Shown in pieces: positions 1 through 9,891 of a DNA stretch of 64,000 nucleotides. The translations under genes were made by a program, and so were the position numbers. Position 1 is the first letter of the stretch, and the number at the start of each line of letters is the position of its first letter. The notes under the pieces were generated by a model. That model saw only the letters and a program-made list of their open reading frames with translations. It was not told the origin of the DNA and did no database searches. This DNA comes from an uncultured Alphaproteobacteria bacterium (GTDB taxonomy: Bacteria > Pseudomonadota > Alphaproteobacteria > HIMB59), in NCBI GenBank assembly GCA_902619375.1, contig CACNEB010000001.1, forward strand, positions 1 to 64,000, written 5' to 3'.

Positions 1-281
1 ATTTAACTGTATTTAAAACTTCAAAAGATAATTTAGACACCTTCATTAGGTCTAAAAATAATACTGAGCAAATTGGAGATGTGCTTTACACAGAGTATTT
101 TATCGATTTTCAGTTAAGTGGTATCGTTTTGTTACTTGCTATGATTGGTGCAATTGTTTTAACACATGTGTATAGACCAACCATTAAAAGACAAAACATA
201 GAAAGTCAAAACTCAACTACAGCCGAAGATAGAGTAAAACTAGTAAAAATTAAGTCTGGTGAAGGTATTAAAGATGACTAG
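1..281 (+). CDS. nuoJ: NADH-quinone oxidoreductase subunit J, 3' part
   Basis: The reading frame is open from the left edge (first full codon at base 3) to the TAG at 279-281, so only about 92 C-terminal codons are seen. NuoJ is a membrane-arm subunit of respiratory complex I in the inner membrane. The tail has the family pattern: a short IGDVLYTEYF stretch, a hydrophobic helix (LLLAMIGAIVLTHVY) and a charged soluble end. Identity rests on this helix plus the position directly before nuoK-nuoL-nuoM-nuoN. The stop overlaps the preferred nuoK start by 8 bp, so translational coupling is likely. Confidence 0.9.
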   Translation, partial: LTVFKTSKDNLDTFIRSKNNTEQIGDVLYTEYFIDFQLSGIVLLLAMIGAIVLTHVYRPTIKRQNIESQNSTTAEDRVKLVKIKSGEGIKDD

Positions 282-585
282 CCTTACGTATAATCATTTC
301 TTCATACTTTCTTTAATTGTTTTTATTATTGGATGCTTCGGATTATTTTTAAACAGAAGAAATATGATCCTAATTTTAATGTGTATTGAAATTATATTAT
401 TGGCTGCAAATATTAATTTTGTATCTGCTTCGGTTTTCTTAAATGATATTAATGGTCAGGTATTCTCCATTTTTATTTTAACAATCGCCGCTGCAGAAGC
501 AGCCATTGGCTTAGCTATATTGGTTATTTATTTCAGAAATAAGGGAGAGATTGATATTACCAAGATCAATCAACTAAAAGATTAA
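274..585 (+). CDS. nuoK: NADH-quinone oxidoreductase subunit K
   Basis: A 103-residue protein with three hydrophobic helices, the usual size for NuoK, a proton-channel subunit of complex I. The second helix keeps the conserved acidic residue (MCIEIILLAANINF), and the third contains AAAEAAIGLAILVIYFR, matching the family's buried glutamates. I chose the ATG at 274 over an in-frame GTG at 259 because it gives the family length and a short overlap with nuoJ. The stop codon shares one base with the nuoL start. Confidence 0.95.
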   Translation: MTSLTYNHFFILSLIVFIIGCFGLFLNRRNMILILMCIEIILLAANINFVSASVFLNDINGQVFSIFILTIAAAEAAIGLAILVIYFRNKGEIDITKINQLKD

Positions 586-2501
586 TGTTAAGTTATAAAT
601 TACTTTTTTTTCTTCCTCTAATTTCAACCATTTTTACATATCCTTTTGGAGCGTTATTAGGTGAAAAAACTGCCCAATATTTCTCTTCTACTCTAATATC
701 TATAGCAGCTATTTTAAGTTGGTTCTTATTTATCAGTTTTTCTAGCTCTTCATCGTCTGAAATTATAATTCCTGTACTAGAGTGGTTTTTTGTTTCTGGT
801 CAGTTCTTTAATTGGGGAATTTCTGTTAATTCTCTTACTCTTTTGATGTTAACACTTGTTCTCACAGTTTCTGCATTGGTTCATATTTATTCAATTGAGT
901 ACATGTCTCATGATAACTCAAAAGTAAGGTTCATGACTTATTTGAGTCTATTTACCTTTTGTATGGTTGCCTTAGTTGTAAGTGATAATTTAATTCAGTT
1001 ATTTTTTGGATGGGAGGGTGTTGGTCTAGCCTCTTATTTACTGATAGGTTTCTGGCATCATAAAAAGTCTGCAAATTTAGCTGCAATGAAAGCTTTTTTA
1101 GTAAACAGAGTTGCGGATTTTGGATTTCTTATTGGCATTGCAACTCTCTATATATTTTTAGATACATTATCTATTAATGAAATAATTGCAGGGAAAGAGA
1201 AATTATTTAGTTATCAAATTAATTTTTTAGGATTTGAAATTAATGCTTTAATTTTTTCTTGTTTTTTCCTTTTCATAGGTGCTATGGGAAAATCTGCTCA
1301 GTTTGGCTTTCATACATGGTTACCTGATGCTATGGAGGGACCTACACCTGTCTCAGCATTAATTCATGCTGCAACAATGGTAACAGCTGGTGTTTTCTTG
1401 ACTGTAAGATTTTCAGAATTAATGGTCATGTCTGACTTCATTATGACTTTTGTTTTAATAATAGGTCTATTAACAGCATTCTTTGCTGCATCAGTGGGCT
1501 TCTTTCAAAAAGATATAAAAAAGGTGATAGCTTATTCAACTTGTAGTCAGTTGGGTTTCATGTTTGTGGCTTGTGGTTTAGGTGCGTTTAATATTGCAAT
1601 TTTTCATTTAATAACACATGGTTATTTTAAGGCATTACTCTTTTTATCTTCAGGATCTGTTATTCATGGTGTTCATGATGAGCAAGATATGGATAAAATG
1701 GGAAATCTTTTTTCAAAGATGAAAATCACCGCAGTAATGATGTGGATAGGTACATTAGCTATTATAGGTTTTCCATATTCATCAGGTTACTTTTCAAAAG
1801 ATCTAATTTTAAGTTCATCATTTAACTTAATTAGTTTAGGCCCATTCGTTTATGTAATTTTGGCTATAGTCTCTGCCATGACCGCATTTTACTCTTTTAG
1901 GCTCATATTTAAGGTGTTTCATGGGAATTATAATGGATCTTATGATTATGAAAAAATTCATGAATCTGGTCCTTTTATGTTGGTTCCGTTGTTATTACTT
2001 TCCGTAGGAGCAATTCTAGCAGGCTTCTTCCTAAACGATTTATTAGCGGGATATAATTCAAAAAATTTCTGGAATGGAATAATATTTTTGAGTCAAGATA
2101 AGCAATACTACTCCTCTTTTTATCCAATTTTATCAAAATCTTTGGTAGCTTTTGGTGTAGGGCTAGCAGTTTATTATTATGGTTATAATTTAAACAAACT
2201 TGCTGACTTAAAAAAACGTTTTTACTCAATCTATAATTTTATTTTGAACAAATGGTATTTTGATGAACTTTATAACAAAATTTTTGTTTTACCACTTTAC
2301 AATTTAGGTAAGTTTTTATGGACTAAAATAGACCAAGGTATAATTGATAAGTATTTACCAAATGGAAGTGCCTCGATAGTTTCTACAATTTCAAAAGCAT
2401 TTAAAAGGATACAAACAGGGTATATCTTCGACTACACTTTTATAATAATTTCTGGTTTCACACTCTTTATAACTATCATTTTTTATATATCCATAACCTA
2501 A
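585..2501 (+). CDS. nuoL: NADH-quinone oxidoreductase subunit L
   Basis: At 638 residues with more than a dozen hydrophobic segments, this is the large antiporter-like subunit at the distal end of the complex I membrane arm. Key charged residues are visible: Glu144 in FFGWEGVGLASY and Lys236 in MGKSAQFGFHTWLPDA, followed by the conserved EGPTPVSALIHAATMVTAG helix. A long amphipathic C-terminal region (about residues 530-638) fits the lateral helix. The ATG overlaps the nuoK stop by one base and nuoM begins two bases after its stop, so it is mid-operon. Confidence 0.97.
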   Translation: MLSYKLLFFLPLISTIFTYPFGALLGEKTAQYFSSTLISIAAILSWFLFISFSSSSSSEIIIPVLEWFFVSGQFFNWGISVNSLTLLMLTLVLTVSALVHIYSIEYMSHDNSKVRFMTYLSLFTFCMVALVVSDNLIQLFFGWEGVGLASYLLIGFWHHKKSANLAAMKAFLVNRVADFGFLIGIATLYIFLDTLSINEIIAGKEKLFSYQINFLGFEINALIFSCFFLFIGAMGKSAQFGFHTWLPDAMEGPTPVSALIHAATMVTAGVFLTVRFSELMVMSDFIMTFVLIIGLLTAFFAASVGFFQKDIKKVIAYSTCSQLGFMFVACGLGAFNIAIFHLITHGYFKALLFLSSGSVIHGVHDEQDMDKMGNLFSKMKITAVMMWIGTLAIIGFPYSSGYFSKDLILSSSFNLISLGPFVYVILAIVSAMTAFYSFRLIFKVFHGNYNGSYDYEKIHESGPFMLVPLLLLSVGAILAGFFLNDLLAGYNSKNFWNGIIFLSQDKQYYSSFYPILSKSLVAFGVGLAVYYYGYNLNKLADLKKRFYSIYNFILNKWYFDELYNKIFVLPLYNLGKFLWTKIDQGIIDKYLPNGSASIVSTISKAFKRIQTGYIFDYTFIIISGFTLFITIIFYISIT

Positions 2502-2502
2502 G

Positions 2503-3957
2503 ATGAGTTTCCCAATATTATCACTATTAATTCTAACGCCTATTATAGGAGCATTAACACTCTCACTTTCAAGTAGCACGCAACTAAAAAATAAAACTAT
2601 TTTTCTATCAGGTCTATGGATAACAACAGGTGAATTTCTTCTTAGTTTATTATTACCAATTTTTTATGATAAATCAAAAAATGGTTATCAATTTATAGAG
2701 TTTCATACTTGGTTTGATAAGTTCGATATAAATTACTATGTCGGAGTTGATGGTGTTTCAATACCACTTATATTACTGACAACATTCTTAGTCCCTATTT
2801 GTTTATTATGTTCTATTAACTCTATTCAAAATAGAGCCAAAGAATTTGTTATTTATTTTTTATTGCTTGAGAGTTTTATTATAGGAGTATTTGTTAGTAT
2901 CGATCTTGTAATTTTTTACGTTTTCTTTGAAGCTGTTTTAATCCCGATGTTTTTGATAATTGGAATTTGGGGAGGAGAGAACAGACTTTATGCTACCTTC
3001 AAATTCTTTCTCTACACACTAGCAGGATCTGTTTTAATGTTACTTGCGATTATTTATATTATTTCTAAAGTGAAATCAGGCAATATTGAGTTAATTTCGG
3101 ACTTTACATTTGATCAGCAAATTGAGTTAGTTCTCTTTTTATGTTTTTTTGCATCTTTTGCAGTAAAAGTACCGATGTTTCCTTTTCATACATGGTTACC
3201 TGATGCACACGTTCAAGCGCCCACGAGCGGATCAGTAATATTGGCTGGCGTACTTCTTAAATTAGGTGCATACGGTTTTATAAGACTATCTTTACCTTTT
3301 TTTGAGTATGCCTCAATTTATTTTCAACCAATGATTTTCGCACTAAGTTGTGTAGCTATTGTTTACACTTCAATCGTAGCTCTAAGACAACTAGATATGA
3401 AAAAAATGATTGCCTATTCCTCTGTTGCTCATATGGGATTTGTTACCATTGGCATTTTCACTTTAACTCAAGATGGAATTAATGGTGCGTATTTTCAGAT
3501 GATAAGTCATGGAATTGTTTCTGCAGCATTATTTTTAATAGTTGGTGTGGTATACGAAAGACATCACACCAGAATGATATCTGATTATAGCGGTGTAACA
3601 AATGTAATGCCTAAATATTCATTCTTTTTTATGGTTTTTATGCTCTCATCTGTGGGTCTTCCTGGAACTAGTGGTTTTGTTGGGGAGTTCTTAGTTATAA
3701 TGTCAACTATAAGTGTTAGTGTTTATCTTACTTTTTTTACCGCTATTGGAGTAATCTTAGGAGCTTCATATATGCTCTTATTGTACAAAAATATTAATTT
3801 TGGAGATTTAAAATCAGATATTAAGCAATTAGCTGATTTAACAAATATTGAAATTTTCTACTTCTCCTGTTTAGCATTTCTCACAATGCTTTTAGGAATT
3901 TATCCAAAACTTTTATTTGAAATGATAAATAAGAGTATTTCCTTAAGCATTATATAA
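2503..3957 (+). CDS. nuoM: NADH-quinone oxidoreductase subunit M
   Basis: A 484-residue multi-helix antiporter-like subunit of complex I. It has the NuoM hallmarks: a glutamate in FFEAVLIPMFLIIGIWGG and the lysine-bearing segment VKVPMFPFHTWLPDAHVQAP followed by TSGSVILAGVLLKLGAYG. Length is normal for the family. It begins one base after the nuoL stop and its own stop shares a base with nuoN. No Shine-Dalgarno is evident, so coupled translation within the nuo operon is likely. There is nothing unusual in the sequence. Confidence 0.97.
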   Translation: MSFPILSLLILTPIIGALTLSLSSSTQLKNKTIFLSGLWITTGEFLLSLLLPIFYDKSKNGYQFIEFHTWFDKFDINYYVGVDGVSIPLILLTTFLVPICLLCSINSIQNRAKEFVIYFLLLESFIIGVFVSIDLVIFYVFFEAVLIPMFLIIGIWGGENRLYATFKFFLYTLAGSVLMLLAIIYIISKVKSGNIELISDFTFDQQIELVLFLCFFASFAVKVPMFPFHTWLPDAHVQAPTSGSVILAGVLLKLGAYGFIRLSLPFFEYASIYFQPMIFALSCVAIVYTSIVALRQLDMKKMIAYSSVAHMGFVTIGIFTLTQDGINGAYFQMISHGIVSAALFLIVGVVYERHHTRMISDYSGVTNVMPKYSFFFMVFMLSSVGLPGTSGFVGEFLVIMSTISVSVYLTFFTAIGVILGASYMLLLYKNINFGDLKSDIKQLADLTNIEIFYFSCLAFLTMLLGIYPKLLFEMINKSISLSII

Positions 3958-5345
3958 TGATTAATTTATTTCAATTCATACCAGAAATTTTTATTTTATC
4001 TTTGATTTTGATAACTTTATGTTTTGGATTATTTAATAAGGACAGGGCTATATCTTTAAATACTTTAGGTTTCATTTTGTTGAGTATTTTGCTTTTAAAT
4101 TATGGAAAAGATTTTTATAGCTCCACACAAATATCACTTAATACGATTAATTTATTTGTTTTATCTAAGATTATTTTATCTATTGGCTCAATCGTATTCA
4201 TTTTACTGTTAAAAAGACCCTTGAAGAATGAAAATTTATATAGATACGAATATGTGTTATTTTTACTGTTCGCTATTCTTGGCTCATTTGTTCTCATTTC
4301 TAGTAATAATTTTTTAACAGCTTTTATTGGTTTAGAGCTACAATCTTTATCCTTATACTTGATGGCTGCTTTCAATACTAAAAATTTATCTTCAAATGAA
4401 GCAGGTATAAAATATTTTTCTCTTGGTGCTTTATCATCAGGATTTCTTTTATTTGGTATTTCAATGATTTATTACGATACTGGGTCTTTTAATATACAAA
4501 ACCTAGATAATTTCACTGCAATAAGCGAAATAGGATTATCATTAGTTCTTATTTCTTTATTTTTTAAAGTTTCCGCTGCTCCATTTCATATTTGGACACC
4601 TGATGTGTACGAAGGATCTCCAACTATATCTACACTCTTTTTTGCAACTTTACCTAAATTTGCATCATTAATATTTTTATTCAGGGTTTATCAAGACCTT
4701 AACATTTCTGATATCAAATCTCTTAATTATATTTTTCAAATGGTGTGCGCTATTTCATTATTAGTAGGAGTATATGGAGCAATTACACAAAAAGTTATAA
4801 AAAGACTTCTAGCCTTCAGCTCTATCAACCACATTGGTTTTATGCTTCTCGGAATAATGAGTTATCAATTTATGTCTGAGGGTACATTATTTTTTTACTT
4901 GATTATTTATCTGATTACCACGTTTGGTATTTTTGCTGTTTTACTGAACTTGAGAACTGTAGATGGGGAATTTACAAAAATATCCCAACTAAATGGTTTA
5001 AGATTTACCTCAAATTCAAAATCCATAAGCATGTTGGTATTTTTCTTTTCTCTCGCAGGAATACCACCTTTTGCAGGTTTCTTCGCAAAGTTCTTCATTC
5101 TTTCAGCTTCTATAAATGATGGGTTTATTTTTTTATCAATTATTGCTGTTTTAAGTTCAGTAATTGCTGCATTCTATTACTTAACAATTATTAAGAATAT
5201 GTTTTTCAATAAATCAGAAATAGAGTTACTAGATGATAATAACAAAACAGGCAAAGTTATATTTATAGTGTCTGGATTAATTATAACTTTATTTTTCATC
5301 TATCCAGACCCTTTAATTAATTTAGTAGATAATCTTTTTAAATAA
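3957..5345 (+). CDS. nuoN: NADH-quinone oxidoreductase subunit N
   Basis: A 462-residue third antiporter-like subunit of complex I. It carries GLELQSLSLYLMAAF with the conserved glutamate and FKVSAAPFHIWTPDVYEG with the pump lysine, then SPTISTLFFATLPKFA. The ATG overlaps the nuoM stop by one base. This is the last nuo gene; the next gene, birA, starts three bases after the stop without a visible terminator, so the transcript probably runs on into cofactor genes, a common alphaproteobacterial arrangement. Confidence 0.97.
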   Translation: MINLFQFIPEIFILSLILITLCFGLFNKDRAISLNTLGFILLSILLLNYGKDFYSSTQISLNTINLFVLSKIILSIGSIVFILLLKRPLKNENLYRYEYVLFLLFAILGSFVLISSNNFLTAFIGLELQSLSLYLMAAFNTKNLSSNEAGIKYFSLGALSSGFLLFGISMIYYDTGSFNIQNLDNFTAISEIGLSLVLISLFFKVSAAPFHIWTPDVYEGSPTISTLFFATLPKFASLIFLFRVYQDLNISDIKSLNYIFQMVCAISLLVGVYGAITQKVIKRLLAFSSINHIGFMLLGIMSYQFMSEGTLFFYLIIYLITTFGIFAVLLNLRTVDGEFTKISQLNGLRFTSNSKSISMLVFFFSLAGIPPFAGFFAKFFILSASINDGFIFLSIIAVLSSVIAAFYYLTIIKNMFFNKSEIELLDDNNKTGKVIFIVSGLIITLFFIYPDPLINLVDNLFK

Positions 5346-5348
5346 AAA

Positions 5349-6035
5349 TTGTATAAAGTTATCTTTGACTCGATTAATTCTACACAAGATGAAATTATCA
5401 GCTTTAATAATTATAAAAAAATATTAAAAAATAATAATTTATATATCCAATCCTTTAGGCAAATTAAAGGCACTGGAAGGGGTAAAAAAAAATGGTTAAG
5501 CCCTAAAGGTAATATTTATTTAACAATTAATCAAAAATTAAAAGCTTCATATGCTTTAAGAAATAGCTTTTATATTTGTTACATACTCCACAAATTTTTT
5601 AAAATTAATTTCAATATTAACTTAGACTACAAATGGCCAAATGATTTGTTTTATAGAAATAAAAAAATAGTTGGTGTTGTTGTCAAATCAACTATCTTAG
5701 GTAAAAAATCATATCTAAAAACAGGTATTGGAATAAATATAAACAATTCTCCAATAGTCGACTCAGTTTCTCTATTTAGCATTATCAATAAAAAATCAAA
5801 TATTCTCGAATTATCAAATATAATTATTGATTTTATTGAACATAATTTAACAAAAAAAATATCTAATAAGAAATTAGTGAGATATCTTAATAAATATATG
5901 CTCAGTGACTTTAAATTAAATCATCCAATTTTTGGAAAAAATATTATTGAAATATTATCAGTAAATGAAGATTTATCTTTAAAGATAAAAATAGACGACA
6001 CTACTAAAAATATTTTCTTTGGAGAACTAGTTTGA
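5349..6035 (+). CDS. birA: biotin--[acetyl-CoA-carboxylase] ligase (monofunctional BirA)
   Basis: This cytoplasmic enzyme attaches biotin to the carboxyl carrier protein. In 228 residues, GRGKKKWLSPKGN (about 43-55) matches the GRGRxxRxW biotinyl-AMP loop and KWPNDLFY (95-102) matches the KWPND core. There is no N-terminal helix-turn-helix, so it is a ligase only and not a repressor. The usual GILxE motif reads GVVVKS, a divergence. The start is TTG at 5349, the only plausible one, with no Shine-Dalgarno. It lies between nuoN and coaX (4-bp overlap), a position typical of Alphaproteobacteria. Confidence 0.9.
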   Translation: MYKVIFDSINSTQDEIISFNNYKKILKNNNLYIQSFRQIKGTGRGKKKWLSPKGNIYLTINQKLKASYALRNSFYICYILHKFFKINFNINLDYKWPNDLFYRNKKIVGVVVKSTILGKKSYLKTGIGININNSPIVDSVSLFSIINKKSNILELSNIIIDFIEHNLTKKISNKKLVRYLNKYMLSDFKLNHPIFGKNIIEILSVNEDLSLKIKIDDTTKNIFFGELV

Positions 6036-6790
6036 ATTTATTAGTTGATATTGGAAATACATCTATAAAATTTTCATCATTTGTTGATAAGAATTTAAAA
6101 AAAATCTCTCAAATTAGATACTCAAAGAAAGATTTGAAATCAGTCACTCTTTTTTTTAAGAATAAACTTAAAACTCATTCTAAAATTTATATTTGCTCTG
6201 TTGTTTCAGAAGTAGACAAAGTTATAATTAAAAATTTAAAACCCTATCGAAATCGTTTATTTTTCATTAATAAATATAAATTATCTCGTTTAGTTCATAA
6301 AACAGTTAATTTACGCCAACTAGGCAGTGATAGAATTATTAATGTTTTATCCGCAATAAATATTTATCCAAAATCTAAATTCATTATCATAGTTGATTTA
6401 GGTACTGCCACGACATTAGATATCATTATAAATAAGAAATATTATGGAGGTGTAATTTTACCTGGTCTCACCACCTCTTATGAAAATCTAATTTCTCTAG
6501 CTTCTGGTATAAAGAGTATGAAATTTTCAAATAAATCTAGCATCATCGGTAAAAATACTAATCAAGCTCTAATGTCTGGATTTAATGTTGGTTATAAAAT
6601 AATGATAGAGTCTTACATAAAATTAATTAAAACTACCTATAAAAGAAATTTTAAAGTGATTTTTACTGGTGGATATGCTAACTCTATCGAATATAAAAAA
6701 ACTAATTTTATTTATAGAGAAGATTTAACTCTTTTAGGTATTTTTTTTTATCATATTTTTTTAAATGAAAAACTTAGAATTATTAAATAA
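6032..6790 (+). CDS. coaX: type III pantothenate kinase
   Basis: Catalyses the first step of coenzyme A synthesis, ATP-dependent phosphorylation of pantothenate. The 252-residue sequence has the ASKHA-fold motifs of CoaX: DIGNT (6-10) for phosphate binding, GSDR (98-101) including the likely catalytic Asp100, DLGTATT (122-128), GGVILPG near 139 and a late TGGYA. Length is normal. The start is TTG at 6032, overlapping the birA stop by 4 bp. The stop lies 26 bp inside the next gene, an unusually deep overlap for this window. Confidence 0.93.
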   Translation: MNLLVDIGNTSIKFSSFVDKNLKKISQIRYSKKDLKSVTLFFKNKLKTHSKIYICSVVSEVDKVIIKNLKPYRNRLFFINKYKLSRLVHKTVNLRQLGSDRIINVLSAINIYPKSKFIIIVDLGTATTLDIIINKKYYGGVILPGLTTSYENLISLASGIKSMKFSNKSSIIGKNTNQALMSGFNVGYKIMIESYIKLIKTTYKRNFKVIFTGGYANSIEYKKTNFIYREDLTLLGIFFYHIFLNEKLRIIK

Positions 6791-8423
6791 TAAAAATAAT
6801 AATTATTTTTTGCCCATTGGAGGGATAGGTGAAATAGGGGGTAATAACTATTTATATTCCTTTAAAGGAGAACAGATAATAGTTGATGGTGGTATTTCAT
6901 TTGCAGATGATAGTCTACCAGGTGTAGATATAACTATTCCTGATCCATATATTTTTTTGAATACATCCATTAAACCTAAAGCAATGATACTAACTCACGC
7001 GCATGAAGATCATGTTGGAGGACTAGAGTATTACTTCGACAAGATTGATTTTCCAATCTATTGCAATCAATTTACTTTTTCCTATATAAAACATAAGTTC
7101 AATAAAATTAATGATTTTGAGAAAAAATTTGTAATAGTTGAGGACTTTCAAGAAGTAGAGTTTGAGAATTTTTCATTTCAATTAATTCCGACAACTCACT
7201 CTATACCCGATCCCACAGGTATATTTTTTAAAACATTGGAAGGAAATATTTATCATACAGGTGATTGGAAAATAGATAAAAATCCAGTTACTGGCTCACC
7301 TTTTGATTACAAAAATTATCAGTTATTAAAAGATGAAAATATAGACTTACTTATAGGTGACTCAACTAACGCCGGTGTAAATGAGATATCACGCTCAGAG
7401 TCAGAGTTAGATCCATCATTTGATAATTTATTTAATAAACTTCAAGGTAGAATTATAGTTACTTGTTTTTCCTCAAATATTGCAAGACTTAAAACCATTA
7501 TCTCAAATGCTATTAAGCATGATAAAAAAATATTTGTTGTAGGAAGAAGTATAAAAAGAGCCATTAATACTGCTATAGAAGAAAAGTTAATTGAAAATTT
7601 TGAAATACTTAACGAAAAAAAATTTCAGGATTTTAATAAAGATAAAGTTCTTTTAATTTGCACAGGTAGTCAAGGTGAAAAAAACTCTGCTCTTTGGAAA
7701 ATTGCAAATAATACACATAATCAAATTAAATTAAGTTCAAAAGATAATATAATTTTTTCATCAAAAGAAATTCCTGGCAACGAAAAATCAATTTCATATT
7801 TAAAAAATTCTTTTAGTTACTTAGGCTTAAATATTATCTCTGATGATGAGGAGTTTGTCCATGTTTCAGGACATCCAGGAAAAAATGAAATAAAAGAATT
7901 TTATTCTTTCATTCAGCCTAAATCTTTAATTCCTATGCACGGAGAATATCTTCATTTAAAAAAACATTTAGAAATAGCTAAAAGCTTAAAAATTGAAAAA
8001 ACTAATCTTCTTTTAAGTGGAGATTTGTGTCAATTAGATTTAGTAAATAAAAATCATAAGTTAATTGAACAATTTGTTATAAAAAAACTACCTGTTGTTC
8101 AAAATCTAATTATTGAAGAAGATAATTTTATAAATGAAAGGGGAAAGATCCTTTATAATGGTGTAGTTAGTATTAATTTAATTCTAAACAAACAATTTGA
8201 TATTATTAAATTTCAAATATCTGATAAAGGCTTCCCTTTTTCCTACAATAAAGAGGCAATTCAAGATGAAATTAAAGATATCTTGTTAAATAAAATATTG
8301 TTTATCAATGAGGAGATAGATGAAAATTCGCTAAGTGGGTTAGTAGAGGAAGTTTCAAGAAAAACTTACAATAGAAATTTTTCATTAAAGCCTGAATTGT
8401 TAATACACATATCTTTGATATGA
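6765..8423 (+). CDS. rnj: ribonuclease J (metallo-beta-lactamase/beta-CASP nuclease)
   Basis: RNase J matures and degrades RNA with 5'-exonuclease and endonuclease activity. The 552-residue protein begins with an IGEIGGNNYLY strand, followed by the zinc-binding HAHEDH motif (78-83), further ligands in TTHSIPD and YHTGDWKID, then the beta-CASP domain and a HVSGHPG plus MHGEY pair near residues 364-390. Length is typical. The ATG at 6765 starts inside coaX. Its position between coaX and a DUF1467 gene before proS is the conserved alphaproteobacterial arrangement, which supports the name. Confidence 0.93.
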   Translation: MKNLELLNNKNNNYFLPIGGIGEIGGNNYLYSFKGEQIIVDGGISFADDSLPGVDITIPDPYIFLNTSIKPKAMILTHAHEDHVGGLEYYFDKIDFPIYCNQFTFSYIKHKFNKINDFEKKFVIVEDFQEVEFENFSFQLIPTTHSIPDPTGIFFKTLEGNIYHTGDWKIDKNPVTGSPFDYKNYQLLKDENIDLLIGDSTNAGVNEISRSESELDPSFDNLFNKLQGRIIVTCFSSNIARLKTIISNAIKHDKKIFVVGRSIKRAINTAIEEKLIENFEILNEKKFQDFNKDKVLLICTGSQGEKNSALWKIANNTHNQIKLSSKDNIIFSSKEIPGNEKSISYLKNSFSYLGLNIISDDEEFVHVSGHPGKNEIKEFYSFIQPKSLIPMHGEYLHLKKHLEIAKSLKIEKTNLLLSGDLCQLDLVNKNHKLIEQFVIKKLPVVQNLIIEEDNFINERGKILYNGVVSINLILNKQFDIIKFQISDKGFPFSYNKEAIQDEIKDILLNKILFINEEIDENSLSGLVEEVSRKTYNRNFSLKPELLIHISLI

Positions 8424-8620
8424 AGTTTTTATTTTTACTTTTTATAATCTGGTGGGTTATTTTTATGACAATATTACCTATTAAAAGATCTGATTTCGAA
8501 GAGGGTATGCCAAAAAAGTCATATTTAGGAATAAAATTTTTAGTTTCATTTGCTCTATCAATGGTCGTATCTTTTTTTATAATAAAATATGAAAATAACA
8601 TATTCGAATACTTTAAATGA
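8420..8620 (+). CDS. DUF1467-family small membrane protein
   Basis: A 66-residue protein with two hydrophobic helices (about 2-20 and 38-58) separated by a short polar loop. The first helix ends in the family pattern WWVIFMTILPIKRS and the loop has an EGMPKKSYLGIK segment, matching DUF1467 proteins that sit between rnj and proS in many Alphaproteobacteria. Function is unknown; an inner-membrane location is inferred. It overlaps rnj and proS by 4 bp on each side, so it is made from the same transcript. It is shorter than the usual 80-90 residues. Confidence 0.8.
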   Translation: MKFLFLLFIIWWVIFMTILPIKRSDFEEGMPKKSYLGIKFLVSFALSMVVSFFIIKYENNIFEYFK

Positions 8621-9891
8621 AACTTTCAAATCTTTTATTTAACTCATTAAAAGAGTCACCAAAAGAAGCTAAAATCATTTCCCATCAATTAATGTTGCGT
8701 TCATCGATGATTAGGCAGCACACCTCTGGTATATACACATGGTTACCATTAGGTTTTAAAGTCCTAAAAAATATTGAGAATATTATTCGAAATAATCAAG
8801 ACGAAATAGGTTGTAATGAAATGTTAATGTCTACTATTCAATCTTCAGAATTATGGAAAAAAAGTGGAAGATATGCAGACTACGGAAAAGAGATGTTAAG
8901 AATTACTGACAGACATGATAACGATTTATTATATGGACCAACTAATGAAGAGGTAGTTACAGATTTATTTTCTGATTATGTAAATTCTTATAAAGGCCTT
9001 CCAAAATATCTCTACCATATTCAATGGAAATTTAGAGATGAAATTAGACCTCGTTTTGGCGTAATGCGAGGTAGAGAATTCTTAATGAAAGATGCCTATA
9101 GTTTTGACTTAACCGAAGAAGCTGCTTTTGAAACTTATAAAAAATTTTTTAGAAGTTATTTAAAAACCTTTCTAGATCTAGGATTACAACCGATTCCTGT
9201 TAAAGCTGCGACGGGCGCCATTGGTGGAGATTTATCTCATGAGTTTCAAATATTAGCTAATACTGGTGAAAGCGAACTTGCTTATGACTCTAAATTAGTT
9301 GATTCCAATTTATACGAAAAAAGTTATGAAGAAATTACAACAATGTATTCTGCATCTGACGAAATGATTGATAAATCAAAATCTGATGTGATAATTGGAA
9401 GAGGTATTGAAGTAGGCCACATATTTAATTTTGGTACAAAATATACTAAGCCATTAGAATGCTTCGTGCTAAATCAAGATGGAAAAAGAATAACACCATA
9501 TATGGGATCCTATGGAATAGGAGTTTCCAGATTAACAGCTGCAATAATTGAGGCATTTCATGATGATAAAGGTATCAAATGGCCTATTAATATTTCACCA
9601 TTTAAAATAAACATCATAATGCAACCAAACCCTAATTATATATCAGATGTGGAGAGTATTTATAATCTGCTTATCTCTAAATATGATAACGTTAGTTTAG
9701 ATGATAGAGATATAAGTATAGGAAGAAAAATTAAAGACTCTGAATTGATTGGAATACCTTGGACATTGATTATCGGGAATAATTTTAAAGAAAAAGGTCA
9801 AATTGAACTGATTAGTAGGTCTAACAGTGATAAGATATTCTTAAGTAAACAAGAAATTGAGAATTTTGAATTTGAACAATACACTCCATAA
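8617..9891 (+). CDS. proS: prolyl-tRNA synthetase
   Basis: Charges tRNA-Pro. At 424 residues it is the short alphaproteobacterial form without the inserted editing domain. Class II motifs are clear: motif 1 around residues 30-50 (MIRQHTSGIYTWLPLGFKVL), motif 2 in FRDEIRPRFGVMRGREFLMK (139-158), and motif 3 in GSYGIGVSRL near 305. A C-terminal anticodon-binding domain follows (LDDRDISIGRKI). The ATG overlaps the DUF1467 stop by 4 bp, and the 3' end may overlap lolC by up to 35 bp. Confidence 0.96.
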   Translation: MKLSNLLFNSLKESPKEAKIISHQLMLRSSMIRQHTSGIYTWLPLGFKVLKNIENIIRNNQDEIGCNEMLMSTIQSSELWKKSGRYADYGKEMLRITDRHDNDLLYGPTNEEVVTDLFSDYVNSYKGLPKYLYHIQWKFRDEIRPRFGVMRGREFLMKDAYSFDLTEEAAFETYKKFFRSYLKTFLDLGLQPIPVKAATGAIGGDLSHEFQILANTGESELAYDSKLVDSNLYEKSYEEITTMYSASDEMIDKSKSDVIIGRGIEVGHIFNFGTKYTKPLECFVLNQDGKRITPYMGSYGIGVSRLTAAIIEAFHDDKGIKWPINISPFKINIIMQPNPNYISDVESIYNLLISKYDNVSLDDRDISIGRKIKDSELIGIPWTLIIGNNFKEKGQIELISRSNSDKIFLSKQEIENFEFEQYTP